Below the pieces are notes generated by a model. That model worked only from the letters and a program-made list of their open reading frames with translations, had not been told where the DNA came from and did not search any database. 64,000 bases of DNA from a bacterium (GTDB lineage: Bacteria; Pseudomonadota; Alphaproteobacteria; Micavibrionales; UBA2020). Positions 19,603-27,410 of this stretch are shown here, piece by piece. Positions within the stretch are counted from its first letter, which is position 1. Every line of letters starts with the position of its first letter. The stretch is from contig JAQSDV010000002.1 of assembly GCA_029945425.1 (NCBI GenBank), positions 625,860-689,859 of the forward strand, written 5' to 3'. A program made the position numbers and the translations under genes.

Positions 19603-20789
19603 TAGCGGTCAATCTCCCCGAACACGATATCCATCGAACCAATGATTGCCACCGCATCGGCCAGCATATGGCCTTTCGACATGAAATCCATGCCTTGCAG
19701 ATGCGCAAATCCCGGCGCGCGGATGTGGCAGCGATACGGCTTGTTGGTGCCGTCGGCCACCAGATAAACACCGAATTCGCCCTTGGGCGCTTCGACGGCG
19801 GTATAGGTTTCACCGGCGGGCACATGGTAACCCTCGGTATAAAGCTTGAAGTGGTGGATCAGCGCTTCCATCGAGTTCTTCATCTCGGCGCGGCTGGGCG
19901 GCGTGACTTTGCCGTCATCGGATGACACAGGCCCGCGCGGCATCTTCTCGATCGCCTGCTTCATGATTTTGCAGGACTGGCGCATTTCCTCGACCCGCAC
20001 CAGATAGCGGGCATAGCAATCGCCCGTCGTGCCGGTCGGAATGTCGAAATTCATTTCGGAATAGACGTCATAGGGCTGCGATTTGCGCAGATCCCACGGC
20101 ACGCCCGAAGCGCGCAGCATGGGGCCGGTGAAACCCCAATCCAGCGCCTCTTTCTTCGTCACGATGCCGATATCGACGGTGCGCTGCTTGAAGATGCGGT
20201 TGTTGGTCAGCAGGCTTTCCATGTCATTGATGAAATGCTGGACGCTGTCGGCCCAGGCATACATGTCTTCCGCAAGACCCGCAGGCATATCCTGCGCCAC
20301 GCCGCCAGGACGGAAGTAATTCGCGTGCAGGCGCGCGCCGGAGACACGTTCATAGAATTCCATGCCGATTTCGCGCTCCTCGAAGCCCCAGAGCGCGGGC
20401 GTCAGCGCGCCGACGTCCAGCGCGTAGGTCGTGATGTTCAGGATATGGTTGATGACGCGCGTCATTTCGGCGAACAGCACGCGGATGTACTGCGCGCGGG
20501 GCGGCGCCTTGATCTTCAGCAGCTTTTCAACCGCGAGCGCAAAGGCATGCTCCTGGTTCATGGGCGCGACGTAATCAAGACGGTCGAAATACGGCACGGC
20601 CTGCATGTAGGTTTTGTATTCGATCAGCTTTTCGGTGCCGCGATGCAGCAGGCCGATATGCGGATCTGCGCGCTCCACAATCTCCCCGTCCATTTCCAGC
20701 ACAAGGCGCAACACGCCGTGCGCGGCCGGGTGCTGCGGGCCGAAGTTCATCGTATACGGGCGGATTTTATTTTCGTTGCTGTCGCTCAT
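19602..20789 (-). CDS. nuoD: NADH-quinone oxidoreductase subunit D
   Basis: NuoD is the 49-kDa subunit that lines the quinone-binding site. I chose the ATG at 20789 ([20 protein letters not shown]), giving 395 residues, because it overlaps the nuoC TGA in an ATGA junction. Conserved elements are [10 protein letters not shown] with the quinone-binding His, [15 protein letters not shown] and [19 protein letters not shown], then the C-terminal [11 protein letters not shown]. NuoC and NuoD are separate genes here, unlike the fused NuoCD of enterobacteria. Confidence 0.97.
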   Translation of the reverse strand: MSDSNENKIRPYTMNFGPQHPAAHGVLRLVLEMDGEIVERADPHIGLLHRGTEKLIEYKTYMQAVPYFDRLDYVAPMNQEHAFALAVEKLLKIKAPPRAQYIRVLFAEMTRVINHILNITTYALDVGALTPALWGFEEREIGMEFYERVSGARLHANYFRPGGVAQDMPAGLAEDMYAWADSVQHFINDMESLLTNNRIFKQRTVDIGIVTKKEALDWGFTGPMLRASGVPWDLRKSQPYDVYSEMNFDIPTGTTGDCYARYLVRVEEMRQSCKIMKQAIEKMPRGPVSSDDGKVTPPSRAEMKNSMEALIHHFKLYTEGYHVPAGETYTAVEAPKGEFGVYLVADGTNKPYRCHIRAPGFAHLQGMDFMSKGHMLADAVAIIGSMDIVFGEIDR

Positions 20790-21448
20790 CCGATTTTCTT
20801 CTCTTTCTCGTCCAGCGCAGGAAGGTCGGCGCCGATTTTCGGCTTGCGGGCTTTTTCGTCGCCGGGCAATTGCATGGTCGTCATGCCTTCCCACGGGGAA
20901 ACGAAGTCAAAATTGCGGAAGTCCTGCTGCAGCTTCACGGGTTCATACACCACGCGCTTCTGCGTTTCGTCATAGCGCAGTTCAACGAAACCGGTCAGCG
21001 GGAAGTCTTTACGCAAAGGGTGGCCTTCAAAACCGTAATCGGTCAGGAGGCGGCGCAGGTCGGGATGGTCGTTGAAGAAAATGCCGTACATGTCCCAGAC
21101 TTCGCGCTCAAACCAGTTGGCGGCGCTGTAAAGGCTGGTGATGGAATCAACCGGCGTATTTTCCGACGCATGCAGTTTCACGCGGATGCGGAAGTTGTGC
21201 TTGAGGCTAAGCAGGTTGTAAACGACGTCGAAACGCTCGTCGCGGTCGGGATAATCCGCGCCGCAGATATCCGACAGCTGCTTGAATTCGCAGTTGGCGT
21301 CGTTCAGCAGGAAGGAAATGAAACGCTTCAGGGATTCACGCTTGATGGTGAACATCAGTTCGCCATGCGCGATTTCCTTTTTCAGGATCGCGGGCTGCAT
21401 CGTGATTTCAATGTAATCGCCGAGGGCGTCGAGGTTTTCTACGGACAT
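20786..21448 (-). CDS. nuoC: NADH-quinone oxidoreductase subunit C
   Basis: This is the 30-kDa subunit of the connecting module. The 220-residue protein shows the family signature [19 protein letters not shown] followed by [19 protein letters not shown]. The C-terminal ~45 residues (after [14 protein letters not shown] sequence) are a charged extension found in alphaproteobacteria. Start overlaps the nuoB stop by one base. Confidence 0.97.
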   Translation of the reverse strand: MSVENLDALGDYIEITMQPAILKKEIAHGELMFTIKRESLKRFISFLLNDANCEFKQLSDICGADYPDRDERFDVVYNLLSLKHNFRIRVKLHASENTPVDSITSLYSAANWFEREVWDMYGIFFNDHPDLRRLLTDYGFEGHPLRKDFPLTGFVELRYDETQKRVVYEPVKLQQDFRNFDFVSPWEGMTTMQLPGDEKARKPKIGADLPALDEKEKKIG

Positions 21449-21984
21449 CAGCGCACCAGCCTTGTGTCTTCACGGGCAATTTTTTTCTGCAGTTGCAGGA
21501 TGCCGTAGACCAGCGCTTCAGCAGTCGGCGGGCAACCCGGAATGTAGATATCGACCGGCACGATGCGGTCGCAACCACGCACAACGGAATAGGAATAATG
21601 GTAATACCCGCCGCCATTGGCGCAGGAACCCATCGAGATCACCCAGCGCGGCTCCGCCATCTGGTCGTAAACCTTGCGGAGCGCGGGCGCCATTTTATTG
21701 CACAGCGTGCCCGCCACGATCATCACGTCCGACTGGCGCGGGCTGGGGCGCGGAATGACGCCGAAACGGTCGAGGTCATACCGGCTCATATAGCTGTGAA
21801 TCATTTCAACGCCGCAGCAGGCCAGACCAAAGGTCATCGGCCACAGCGATCCGCGCCGTGCCCAGTCCAGCAGGTTATCGACATTGGAAAGAAGAAAGCC
21901 CTTGTCGTTCAGTTCCTGCGTCGCCGCGTTAACAAGCGCGTCCTGCGCGGGTCCGGGCGGTATGGGCTGCATGTTGTTTGCCAA
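21448..21984 (-). CDS. nuoB: NADH-quinone oxidoreductase subunit B
   Basis: NuoB carries cluster N2, the last electron carrier before quinone. The four ligand cysteines are visible: the adjacent pair in LACCGVEM, one in [11 protein letters not shown] and one in YIPGCPP. The protein has 178 residues with a short polar N-terminal extension. It lies 3 bp downstream of nuoA. Confidence 0.98.
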   Translation of the reverse strand: MANNMQPIPPGPAQDALVNAATQELNDKGFLLSNVDNLLDWARRGSLWPMTFGLACCGVEMIHSYMSRYDLDRFGVIPRPSPRQSDVMIVAGTLCNKMAPALRKVYDQMAEPRWVISMGSCANGGGYYHYSYSVVRGCDRIVPVDIYIPGCPPTAEALVYGILQLQKKIAREDTRLVR

Positions 21985-21987
21985 AGC

Positions 21988-22365
21988 TTACTCCCAATCC
22001 AGGGCGCCTTTGCGCCACTCGTAAATGAAACCGATCGTCAGCACGCCAAGAAACGCCATCATCGACCAGAAGCCGTAAACGCCGATCTTTCCGAGCGTAA
22101 TCGCCCAGGGAAAAAGGAACGCCACTTCAAGGTCGAAGATGATGAACAGGATGGAGACGAGATAGAAACGCACGTCGAATTTTGAACGCGCATCGTCGAA
22201 AGCCTCAAAGCCGCATTCATAGGGCGAGAGTTTCTCGCTGTCGGGCTTTTGTTTCGACACAAGGAAGGATGCCAGAACGATGACGCAGGCAAGGCCTGTC
22301 GCAATGCCGAGAAAGATGACAATCGGCAAGTAGTTCTGGAGCAATTCTGACGCGAGTATGTTCAC
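21988..22365 (-). CDS. nuoA: NADH-quinone oxidoreductase subunit A
   Basis: This is a three-helix membrane subunit at the junction of the complex I arms. I chose the GTG at 22365 ([14 protein letters not shown]), preceded at the right distance by AGAGGA, giving 125 residues. The longer open frame adds a polar, non-conserved N-terminus. Conserved loop [21 protein letters not shown] (written here as the segment after KLSP) contains the cysteine of the family, and [13 protein letters not shown] holds the acidic membrane residues. It is the first gene of the nuo operon. Confidence 0.95.
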   Translation of the reverse strand: MNILASELLQNYLPIVIFLGIATGLACVIVLASFLVSKQKPDSEKLSPYECGFEAFDDARSKFDVRFYLVSILFIIFDLEVAFLFPWAITLGKIGVYGFWSMMAFLGVLTIGFIYEWRKGALDWE

Positions 22366-22515
22366 GGAATTATCCTCTGACAGTCTGGTGCGGGAATCAC
22401 CGCGCAACAATGTTACTCCTGAGTCGAACAGGATAAAAGGGCTTAAAGTTTGAAAAGGAAGGGTTTTTTGGTGATATTTGAACGTTGAAAAGAGCGTTCT
22501 TCAAAAGAAAGGAAC
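22366..22515 (-). other. Leader region between tRNA-Asp and nuoA
   Basis: This gene-free stretch separates the tRNA-Asp 3' end from the nuoA GTG. It is A/T-richer than its surroundings on the nuoA-distal side, with a TTTCAAACTTTAAG...TTTTATCC stretch (about 22430-22460) that could hold a promoter, and AGAGGA as ribosome-binding site near 22375. No convincing terminator separates the tRNA from nuoA, so read-through from the tRNA promoter is possible. Confidence 0.4.
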
Positions 22516-22592
22516 TGGCGCGAGAGACGGGACTTGAACCCGCGGCCTTCGCCGTGACAGGGCGACGCTCTAACCAGCTGAGCTACTCCCGC
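22516..22592 (-). tRNA. tRNA-Asp (GTC)
   Basis: This folds as a 77-nt cloverleaf with encoded CCA (TGG on the plus strand at 22516-22518). The acceptor is GCGGGAG/CTCTCGC with one G-T pair, and the D-arm is AGCTCAGCTGGTTAGAGC. The anticodon stem TCGCC/GGCGA encloses the loop CTGTCAC, giving anticodon GTC (Asp). The T-loop GGTTCAAGTCC is normal. Confidence 0.96.
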
Positions 22593-22722
22593 TTACCAGT
22601 GGCATCTTAATGGCGGTTTTCCGGCGCAATGTCAACGAAGAAAAAGGTCTATATGTAATTTTCTCGAAAATACATAAATATGACCGGTATTTAGCCATTT
22701 CTTTGAAATATTTGGCGATTTT
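22593..22722. other. A/T-rich gap between tRNA-Asp and CDF exporter gene
   Basis: This 130-bp A/T-rich spacer lies upstream of the tRNA and downstream of the CDF gene. It must contain the tRNA-Asp promoter on the minus strand, but I cannot fix its boxes with confidence. No gene is seen. Confidence 0.35.
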
Positions 22723-23733
22723 TTAGACGACTTCGCTGGGTGCCAGCATGCAATCGTCTTTGGCGTTCCCCGCTTCGATCTGGATCGTCACATGGCCGAT
22801 CTGGAAGCGCTCGCGCAGGTCGCGGGCGACTTTATGGAGAAACACGTCATCCAGCGCCGCACCCGGACGCATCAGGTGGACGGTCAGCGCAACTTCGGTC
22901 GTGCTCATAGCCCAGATGTGCAGGTCATGCACACCCGTCACACCCGGCAGTTCGTGGAGATAAACCAGAACGCCACGGCGGTTGATATGCTTCGGCACGC
23001 CATCCATCGACAGGTGCAATGCTTCTTTCGCGATATCCCAGCAACCGATGAGGATGATGACCGAAACGATAAGGCTGATGGCGGGGTCGATCCAGACCCA
23101 GCCTTTGAACATGATGATCAGGCCAGCCAACACAACACCCGCCGAAATCGCGGCATCCGCGATCATGTGCATGAATGCCGCGCGCAGGTTCAGGTCGTCT
23201 TTCTGTCCCTTCCAGAACAGCATAGCGGTGCTGAAGTTGATAATGATGCCAAGCCCCGCCACCCAGATCATGGTGGGTGCGTTCAGCGGCGCGGGCGATG
23301 CGAAACGCTGCACAGCCTCGATAATGATTGCACCGATTGCGAAGAACAACGTGCAGGCGTTGGCGAGCGCCGCGAGGATCGAGGCGCGGCGATAACCGAA
23401 AGTGCGTTCATCCGTCGGCGCGCGGCGCGCAAGCCATGCTGCGCCCCAGGCCAGCAACAGGCCGACCACATCCGCGAAGTTATGGACGGCATCGGCAATC
23501 AGCGCGAGTGACTTGGCGAGATAGCCATACGTCAATTCCGCCCCGACGAAAGACAGGTTCAGGAACGCGCCAATCGCAAAGGCCTTGTCGAAATTCTTGG
23601 GAACATGGTGGTGATGGCCGCCAATGCCATGGCTGTGACCTGCATGATCATGTTTGTGATCATGCGCATGAGGCTGCCCGCCCCCGCCGTGGTTACAGTC
23701 CTCGCCATGCTTGTGATCGTGGCCCTGATGCAT
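22723..23733 (-). CDS. CDF-family divalent metal cation exporter (CzcD/ZitB type)
   Basis: This inner-membrane cation/proton antiporter probably exports Zn(II), Co(II) or Cd(II). The first ~45 residues are a His-rich metal-binding sequence (HDHKH, HGIGGHHHH). Six membrane helices follow. The metal site is formed by HxxxD in helix 2 (HNFAD) and helix 5 (HMIAD), the zinc-type tetrad. The cytoplasmic C-terminal domain has the usual VHDLHIWAMSTTEVALTVHL. Length (336) fits. The gene stands alone. A dyad near 23776-23795 upstream may be a metalloregulator site. Confidence 0.93.
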   Translation of the reverse strand: MHQGHDHKHGEDCNHGGGGQPHAHDHKHDHAGHSHGIGGHHHHVPKNFDKAFAIGAFLNLSFVGAELTYGYLAKSLALIADAVHNFADVVGLLLAWGAAWLARRAPTDERTFGYRRASILAALANACTLFFAIGAIIIEAVQRFASPAPLNAPTMIWVAGLGIIINFSTAMLFWKGQKDDLNLRAAFMHMIADAAISAGVVLAGLIIMFKGWVWIDPAISLIVSVIILIGCWDIAKEALHLSMDGVPKHINRRGVLVYLHELPGVTGVHDLHIWAMSTTEVALTVHLMRPGAALDDVFLHKVARDLRERFQIGHVTIQIEAGNAKDDCMLAPSEVV

Positions 23734-23775
23734 GTCGCAAATTTACCTGAAAGCCGAAGGCAGGCACAACCCTTA

Positions 23776-23795
23776 TTAATGAGAATCGTTCTTAA
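23776..23795. promoter_or_regulatory. Possible metalloregulator box upstream of CDF gene
   Basis: An imperfect dyad of Fur-superfamily appearance (TTAATGAGAATCGTTCTTAA, with GAGAA and TTCTT as arms around TCG) lies about 45 bp before the exporter start codon. The position suits an operator, but resemblance to a Fur, Zur or Mur box is by eye only. Confidence 0.25.
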
Positions 23796-23828
23796 ACCGA
23801 TGTTCTCACTGCCTAATATATAGACAAT

Positions 23829-23861
23829 AAAAAGACCGCCCTGTTCCGAGGCGGTCTTTTT
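23829..23861 (-). terminator. Rho-independent terminator (bidirectional look)
   Basis: A perfect stem AAGACCGCC/GGCGGTCTT with a 9-nt loop (CTGTTCCGA) is flanked by A-run and T-run on opposite sides. It lies 23 bp after the stop of the DUF1523-like gene and would end its minus-strand transcription with a U-tract (TTTTTATTG). The opposite run would also allow termination of plus-strand transcripts. Confidence 0.9.
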
Positions 23862-23883
23862 CGTCCAGTCGTCTTCGCTTAAC

Positions 23884-24783
23884 TTATCTAGCGGGCGCAG
23901 GTGCGGGCTGTGCCGTCTGGCCAGCCGGTTGTGCAACCTGATGCGCTTGCGCGGCTGCCTGAACCTGACGGGCGGCGGCTGTGTTGAAAGCGGCGGTTTC
24001 CTGTGCGTCCAGTTTTTCCACATGCACGATCTGCGGGAATGCCTGCAGCCAGTCGGCCACGCGCCAGCGAATGCCGTAGGTCGTGATGCGGTAAAGGTCG
24101 TTCGCACCGGGTGCCACCGGCGCGGTGACGTCGTCGGGATAGAATACAGGGTTGCCGGTATTCGCAAGGCTCCACAAATCGTTCGGGATGCTGGTCTTGA
24201 CCTTCCAGATCATCGGGGTTTCGGCGCCGTTTTCAAAACGGTTGCCGGTGATGGTCCAGACGTTATCATTGTCGGCCGCGTTTTTGGTATCGTTCAGGCG
24301 CACGACTTCGGTATGCAGCGTCGTACCCATACGGAAACCATCAACGCCGACTTCGGCGACGTTACGGGCGGGAACGCCGATCATGCCGGGGATCATGGCC
24401 GAAAGCATAAACGCGGTCGCAAGGCGCATGCCGAGACGCATTTTGGGGCGCGTCACGCGACGCTCCCCTGTTTCCTTGTCTTTTTTGGTGGTCAGTTTTT
24501 GTTCAAGCCATTTATAAGCACGCACCGGCCACAGCTTGTTGAGGAAATTCCAGGCGGAAAGAGCAACCTGCTTCACCAGCGTGAATGCGCCCTTGGCTTC
24601 GTCTGCGGTTGCCTTCACCGCCTTGATATTCTCGACGCCTTCTTTGACGTCTTTCAGCGTATTGCCGATCACCGAGCCTTCGGCGTTTGTGCCGACCGGG
24701 CCTGTGCGGCCAACAGCGGCCCGCGCCCTGCGGATAATCTCGTCTGTCCTGTCGCTCTCGTAACCATCAGCCATCTGTGCCAT
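23884..24783 (-). CDS. Membrane-anchored protein with DUF1523-like periplasmic domain
   Basis: This encodes a 299-residue protein. Residues 1-115 are cytoplasmic, polar and helical, with basic patches. Residues 117-137 form one membrane helix (LATAFMLSAMIPGMIGV). Residues 138-250 form a beta-rich outer domain (VWTITGNRFEN, ITTYGIRWRVADWLQAFPQ), and the last 45 residues are Ala/Gln/Pro-rich. The YGIRWR...FPQIV sequence resembles the end of DUF1523 proteins, which are small one-helix envelope proteins of proteobacteria; this is inference. The ribosome-binding site AAAGGAAT precedes the ATG. It lies downstream of the ClpB-like gene but has its own operator-like dyad and terminator, so it may be a separate unit. 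Confidence 0.75.
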   Translation of the reverse strand: MAQMADGYESDRTDEIIRRARAAVGRTGPVGTNAEGSVIGNTLKDVKEGVENIKAVKATADEAKGAFTLVKQVALSAWNFLNKLWPVRAYKWLEQKLTTKKDKETGERRVTRPKMRLGMRLATAFMLSAMIPGMIGVPARNVAEVGVDGFRMGTTLHTEVVRLNDTKNAADNDNVWTITGNRFENGAETPMIWKVKTSIPNDLWSLANTGNPVFYPDDVTAPVAPGANDLYRITTYGIRWRVADWLQAFPQIVHVEKLDAQETAAFNTAAARQVQAAAQAHQVAQPAGQTAQPAPAPAR

Positions 24784-24815
24784 TCCTTTTGTTCTTCACC
24801 CGTTTTCGGGTTTTG

Positions 24816-24849
24816 TATCATATCCAAGTACCTCTACTTGTACATGATA
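24816..24849. promoter_or_regulatory. Operator-like imperfect inverted repeat
   Basis: Two 15-nt arms (TATCATATCCAAGTA at 24816-24830 and TACTTGTACATGATA at 24835-24849) match as an inverted repeat at 13 of 15 positions around a 4-nt spacer. The dyad lies 33-66 bp upstream of the ATG at 24783, in A/T-rich promoter DNA. This is the geometry of a repressor or activator site. A short CCCG/CGGG hairpin follows in the leader. Confidence 0.5.
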
Positions 24850-24878
24850 TGTAAAATTAAATCAAGAGATTTCAGCCG

Positions 24879-24917
24879 GAGGCGGTTTGTTACAAGCCAT
24901 TGATAACAAACCGCCTC
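24879..24917 (-). terminator. Strong stem-loop after ClpB-like gene
   Basis: This is a perfect 14-bp stem (GAGGCGGTTTGTTA / TAACAAACCGCCTC, 11-nt loop) starting 14 bp after the ClpB-like stop codon. On the minus strand it is followed by a moderately U-rich stretch only after about 10 nt, so it is not a textbook intrinsic terminator. It could equally protect the transcript 3' end. Confidence 0.6.
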
Positions 24918-24930
24918 TTGGCTAATTTCC

Positions 24931-27294
24931 TTACCCTTTCTTGAACGCGGCGGCCGCAGGTGCGGTGATGCCAGTCTTGTTCTCGTTCGCGGGCGGGGCA
25001 GCAACCTTCGGCTCTTCCGATTCATGCACCACTTTGCTGGTGCGCGTATCGGGGTCGTAGGTCGCATGCAGGACGCCGGAACGGTCAGGGTTGGTCAGGA
25101 TCTCTTTGGTCACGCCCGAGGTGATGTTCGCTTCGATGAATTTCTGCACCGAACGAGCGCCACCGCGCGCGATGTATTCCTTCTTGACCATTTCCTTCAT
25201 GTCTTCGGCATCCATCGTCACCTTGATGTCTTTTTCGGCCAGCCAGCTGTTGATCTCCTTCAGGTTCTTGTCGGCGATCATGATCAGCTCGGGTTCGCCC
25301 AAGCGGTTGAAGCAGAAGATGCCGGTGAAGCGGTTCAGGAATTCGGGGCGATAGCCGCTGCCGCCGTTTTCCTTGTCCGGGTTCCACAGAACCGCAAGTG
25401 CGCGTTTCTTGGCTTCTTCAAAGTCGATGCCTTCGTCGAGGAAGTGTTCGGCACCGATGTTGGACGTCATGATGTTGATCGAGTTGGCGAAGGATGCCGT
25501 CATGCCGCGACGGTCCGCCAGCTTGCCCTCGTCCAAAATCTGCAGGAAGAGGTCATAGACGTCCTTGTGGCCTTTCTCGATCTCGTCGAACACGTTCACC
25601 ACATAAGGCTGGCGGCGCATGTTGTTGGTGAGCAAGCCACCATCCGCGTAGCCTTCGTAGCCGGGAGGTGCGCCGATAAGGGTCGAGACCGAATGCTTCT
25701 CCTGGTATTCGGACATGTTGTAGGTTTTCAGCGAGCTTTCGTCACCGAACAGGGCTTCGGCCAAGGCCTTCGCCAATTCGGTTTTACCGACGCCGGAGGG
25801 GCCAAGGAACAGGAACGAGCCGATGGGCTTGTTCGCTTTCTTCAGGCCGATACGACCACGCTGAACCGCTTCGGCAACCGCCTTGACGGGTTCTTTCTGG
25901 CCGAACACGCGCTTGCCGAGGGTGGTTTCGAGGTTCAGCAGCTTCGTGGTTTCGTCCTGACCCAGACGCGCGACGGGAACGCCCGACAGGCGGCTGAATT
26001 CGCCGAGGATGTGTTCGGGCTTCAGTTCGATCTTGGAATTCACCTCGTCCGTGATTGCCTTGAACTGTGCCTTGTTGTCGGCGACCAGACGCACCCAGGC
26101 GGCGCGCTGTTCGTTCAGTTCGTTTTCCGCCGTGCCTTTGAAGCCGCTTTTCGACAGCTTGAATTGCAGGCCGCGGGTTGCGGTTTCGCCTTCCGAGTCA
26201 ACGCCGGCTTTCTCGTTGGTCTCCAGTTGCTTGCCGGCTTCGATCTGCTTCATGCGCTCTTCTTCGATCTTGCGGTCGATCGAGCGGATCTCTTCCTCGC
26301 CTTTGCGCTGGTCTTTGTAGAGCTTGCGCAGTTTCGTCTGGCGGGCTTCCCACGATGCTTCGATATCGGTGATCTCACTCGCCGTTTCGTGTTTCATGGT
26401 GGTCAGCTCGTCAGGCGACTTGCCTGCGAATTCGGGCGTTACCTTGCCGGCCAGCGCCGCATCGATCGCGGTCAGGGTTGCATTAAGGCCATCCAGCTCC
26501 ATCGGGGCGGAATGTGCCTTGTGGCGCAGTGCGGTCAGGGCGCTTTCCAGCAGCATGAAGGTACGTTTGGGCTGGGCGGCATCCAGTTCGCGGATGACGT
26601 ATTTGTTGGTCAGGTCAATCGCGGACTTCAATGCCTCGTCCGTGATTTTCACGCCGTGGTAGTGTTCCAGACCGGTCGCGCCGCTGCGGGCGATTTCGCC
26701 CAGAACCACACGTTCCGGTTCCTTGATTTCCTTCAGCGTGAACTGGTCGCGCAGGTCTGCATGGGCCTTCAGGACTTCCGCGAGGTCGGTGTCGCGGGTT
26801 TCAAAAATCGCCTGCAGGTCCGGGCTGCGCAGTTCGCGCATCAGGGAGTTGATCAGGTTGGTGTTGCCGTTGTTGCGGGCGCCGTCGATAAAGCCGCGCG
26901 CATCTTCGATCACCAGTACCGTATCGGGGTCGCGCTTCAGGGTCGCTAACGTCTTCTGGAAGGCTTCGCTGATTTTCGTGCTGTCGCCGAGCGAGAACAG
27001 CGCGTCGGTATCGAGCCAGTAGAAACGCTTGCCCACGATGTCGAAGGGCGTGTTGATGTCTTCTTTGGAAGCCTGCAGGCCCATCACGACCGCCGAGACA
27101 CCCACCCCGGGCATGCCCGTCAGGATCAGGTTATTGGCGTCTTTGCGCATCAGGACGTTGGAGACTTCTTTCAGGTCCTGGTCGCGGCCGACCAGTTTGA
27201 ATTCGGGATGTTTAGCGAGGTAGTCAGTGCCACGGATCAGGTAGTCGGAGCTGGGCCCCAGGTCGATGTTCGTTTTTTTGTTTTCGTCAGCCAT
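24931..27294 (-). CDS. ClpB/ClpA-like AAA+ ATPase with degenerate first ATPase domain
   Basis: This encodes a 787-residue double-AAA+ protein of the Clp/Hsp100 class without the Clp N-domain. In NBD1 the Walker A Lys is replaced (GMPGVGVS, residues 60-67) and Walker B reads LVIED (127-131), so this site should not hydrolyse ATP. Residues ~300-420 are a charged coiled coil like a ClpB middle domain. NBD2 is intact: GPSGVGKT (498-505), FDEIEK (569-574), sensor-1 in IMTSNIG (608-614), Arg finger in FLNR (652-655) and sensor-2 GAR (712-714). There is no ClpP-binding IGF/IGL loop in the tail, which is Ala/Pro-rich. It is encoded between the coiled-coil protein gene and the DUF1523-like gene. Confidence 0.85.
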   Translation of the reverse strand: MADENKKTNIDLGPSSDYLIRGTDYLAKHPEFKLVGRDQDLKEVSNVLMRKDANNLILTGMPGVGVSAVVMGLQASKEDINTPFDIVGKRFYWLDTDALFSLGDSTKISEAFQKTLATLKRDPDTVLVIEDARGFIDGARNNGNTNLINSLMRELRSPDLQAIFETRDTDLAEVLKAHADLRDQFTLKEIKEPERVVLGEIARSGATGLEHYHGVKITDEALKSAIDLTNKYVIRELDAAQPKRTFMLLESALTALRHKAHSAPMELDGLNATLTAIDAALAGKVTPEFAGKSPDELTTMKHETASEITDIEASWEARQTKLRKLYKDQRKGEEEIRSIDRKIEEERMKQIEAGKQLETNEKAGVDSEGETATRGLQFKLSKSGFKGTAENELNEQRAAWVRLVADNKAQFKAITDEVNSKIELKPEHILGEFSRLSGVPVARLGQDETTKLLNLETTLGKRVFGQKEPVKAVAEAVQRGRIGLKKANKPIGSFLFLGPSGVGKTELAKALAEALFGDESSLKTYNMSEYQEKHSVSTLIGAPPGYEGYADGGLLTNNMRRQPYVVNVFDEIEKGHKDVYDLFLQILDEGKLADRRGMTASFANSINIMTSNIGAEHFLDEGIDFEEAKKRALAVLWNPDKENGGSGYRPEFLNRFTGIFCFNRLGEPELIMIADKNLKEINSWLAEKDIKVTMDAEDMKEMVKKEYIARGGARSVQKFIEANITSGVTKEILTNPDRSGVLHATYDPDTRTSKVVHESEEPKVAAPPANENKTGITAPAAAAFKKG

Positions 27295-27370
27295 TCTTCG
27301 TCTGTCCTTTTGTTGACCCGGTTCCTCCCGGATCGGTTAATTCCTTGGTAGTAAGTAGACCCCGTCGGTG

Positions 27371-27400
27371 CTGGGTGGGGACTTTAATGCCCCCACCCAG
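27371..27400 (-). other. Intercistronic stem-loop
   Basis: A perfect 10-bp stem (CTGGGTGGGG / CCCCACCCAG) with a 10-nt loop lies 11 bp after the coiled-coil gene stop and 77 bp before the ClpB-like start. There is no T-run after it, so I read it as a transcript-stabilising or processing hairpin or attenuator rather than a full terminator. Confidence 0.6.
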
Positions 27401-27410
27401 GCTGACGAAG

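Noticed and set aside
25024..26949. A 641-codon open frame opposite the ClpB-like gene
   Set aside because: It is antisense to clear AAA+ motifs and gives Phe/His/Arg-rich low-quality protein.
24931..27294. Assignment as housekeeping ClpB or as a type VI secretion ClpV
   Set aside because: The first ATPase site is destroyed and the N-domain is absent, which does not suit ClpB. No type VI secretion genes surround it.
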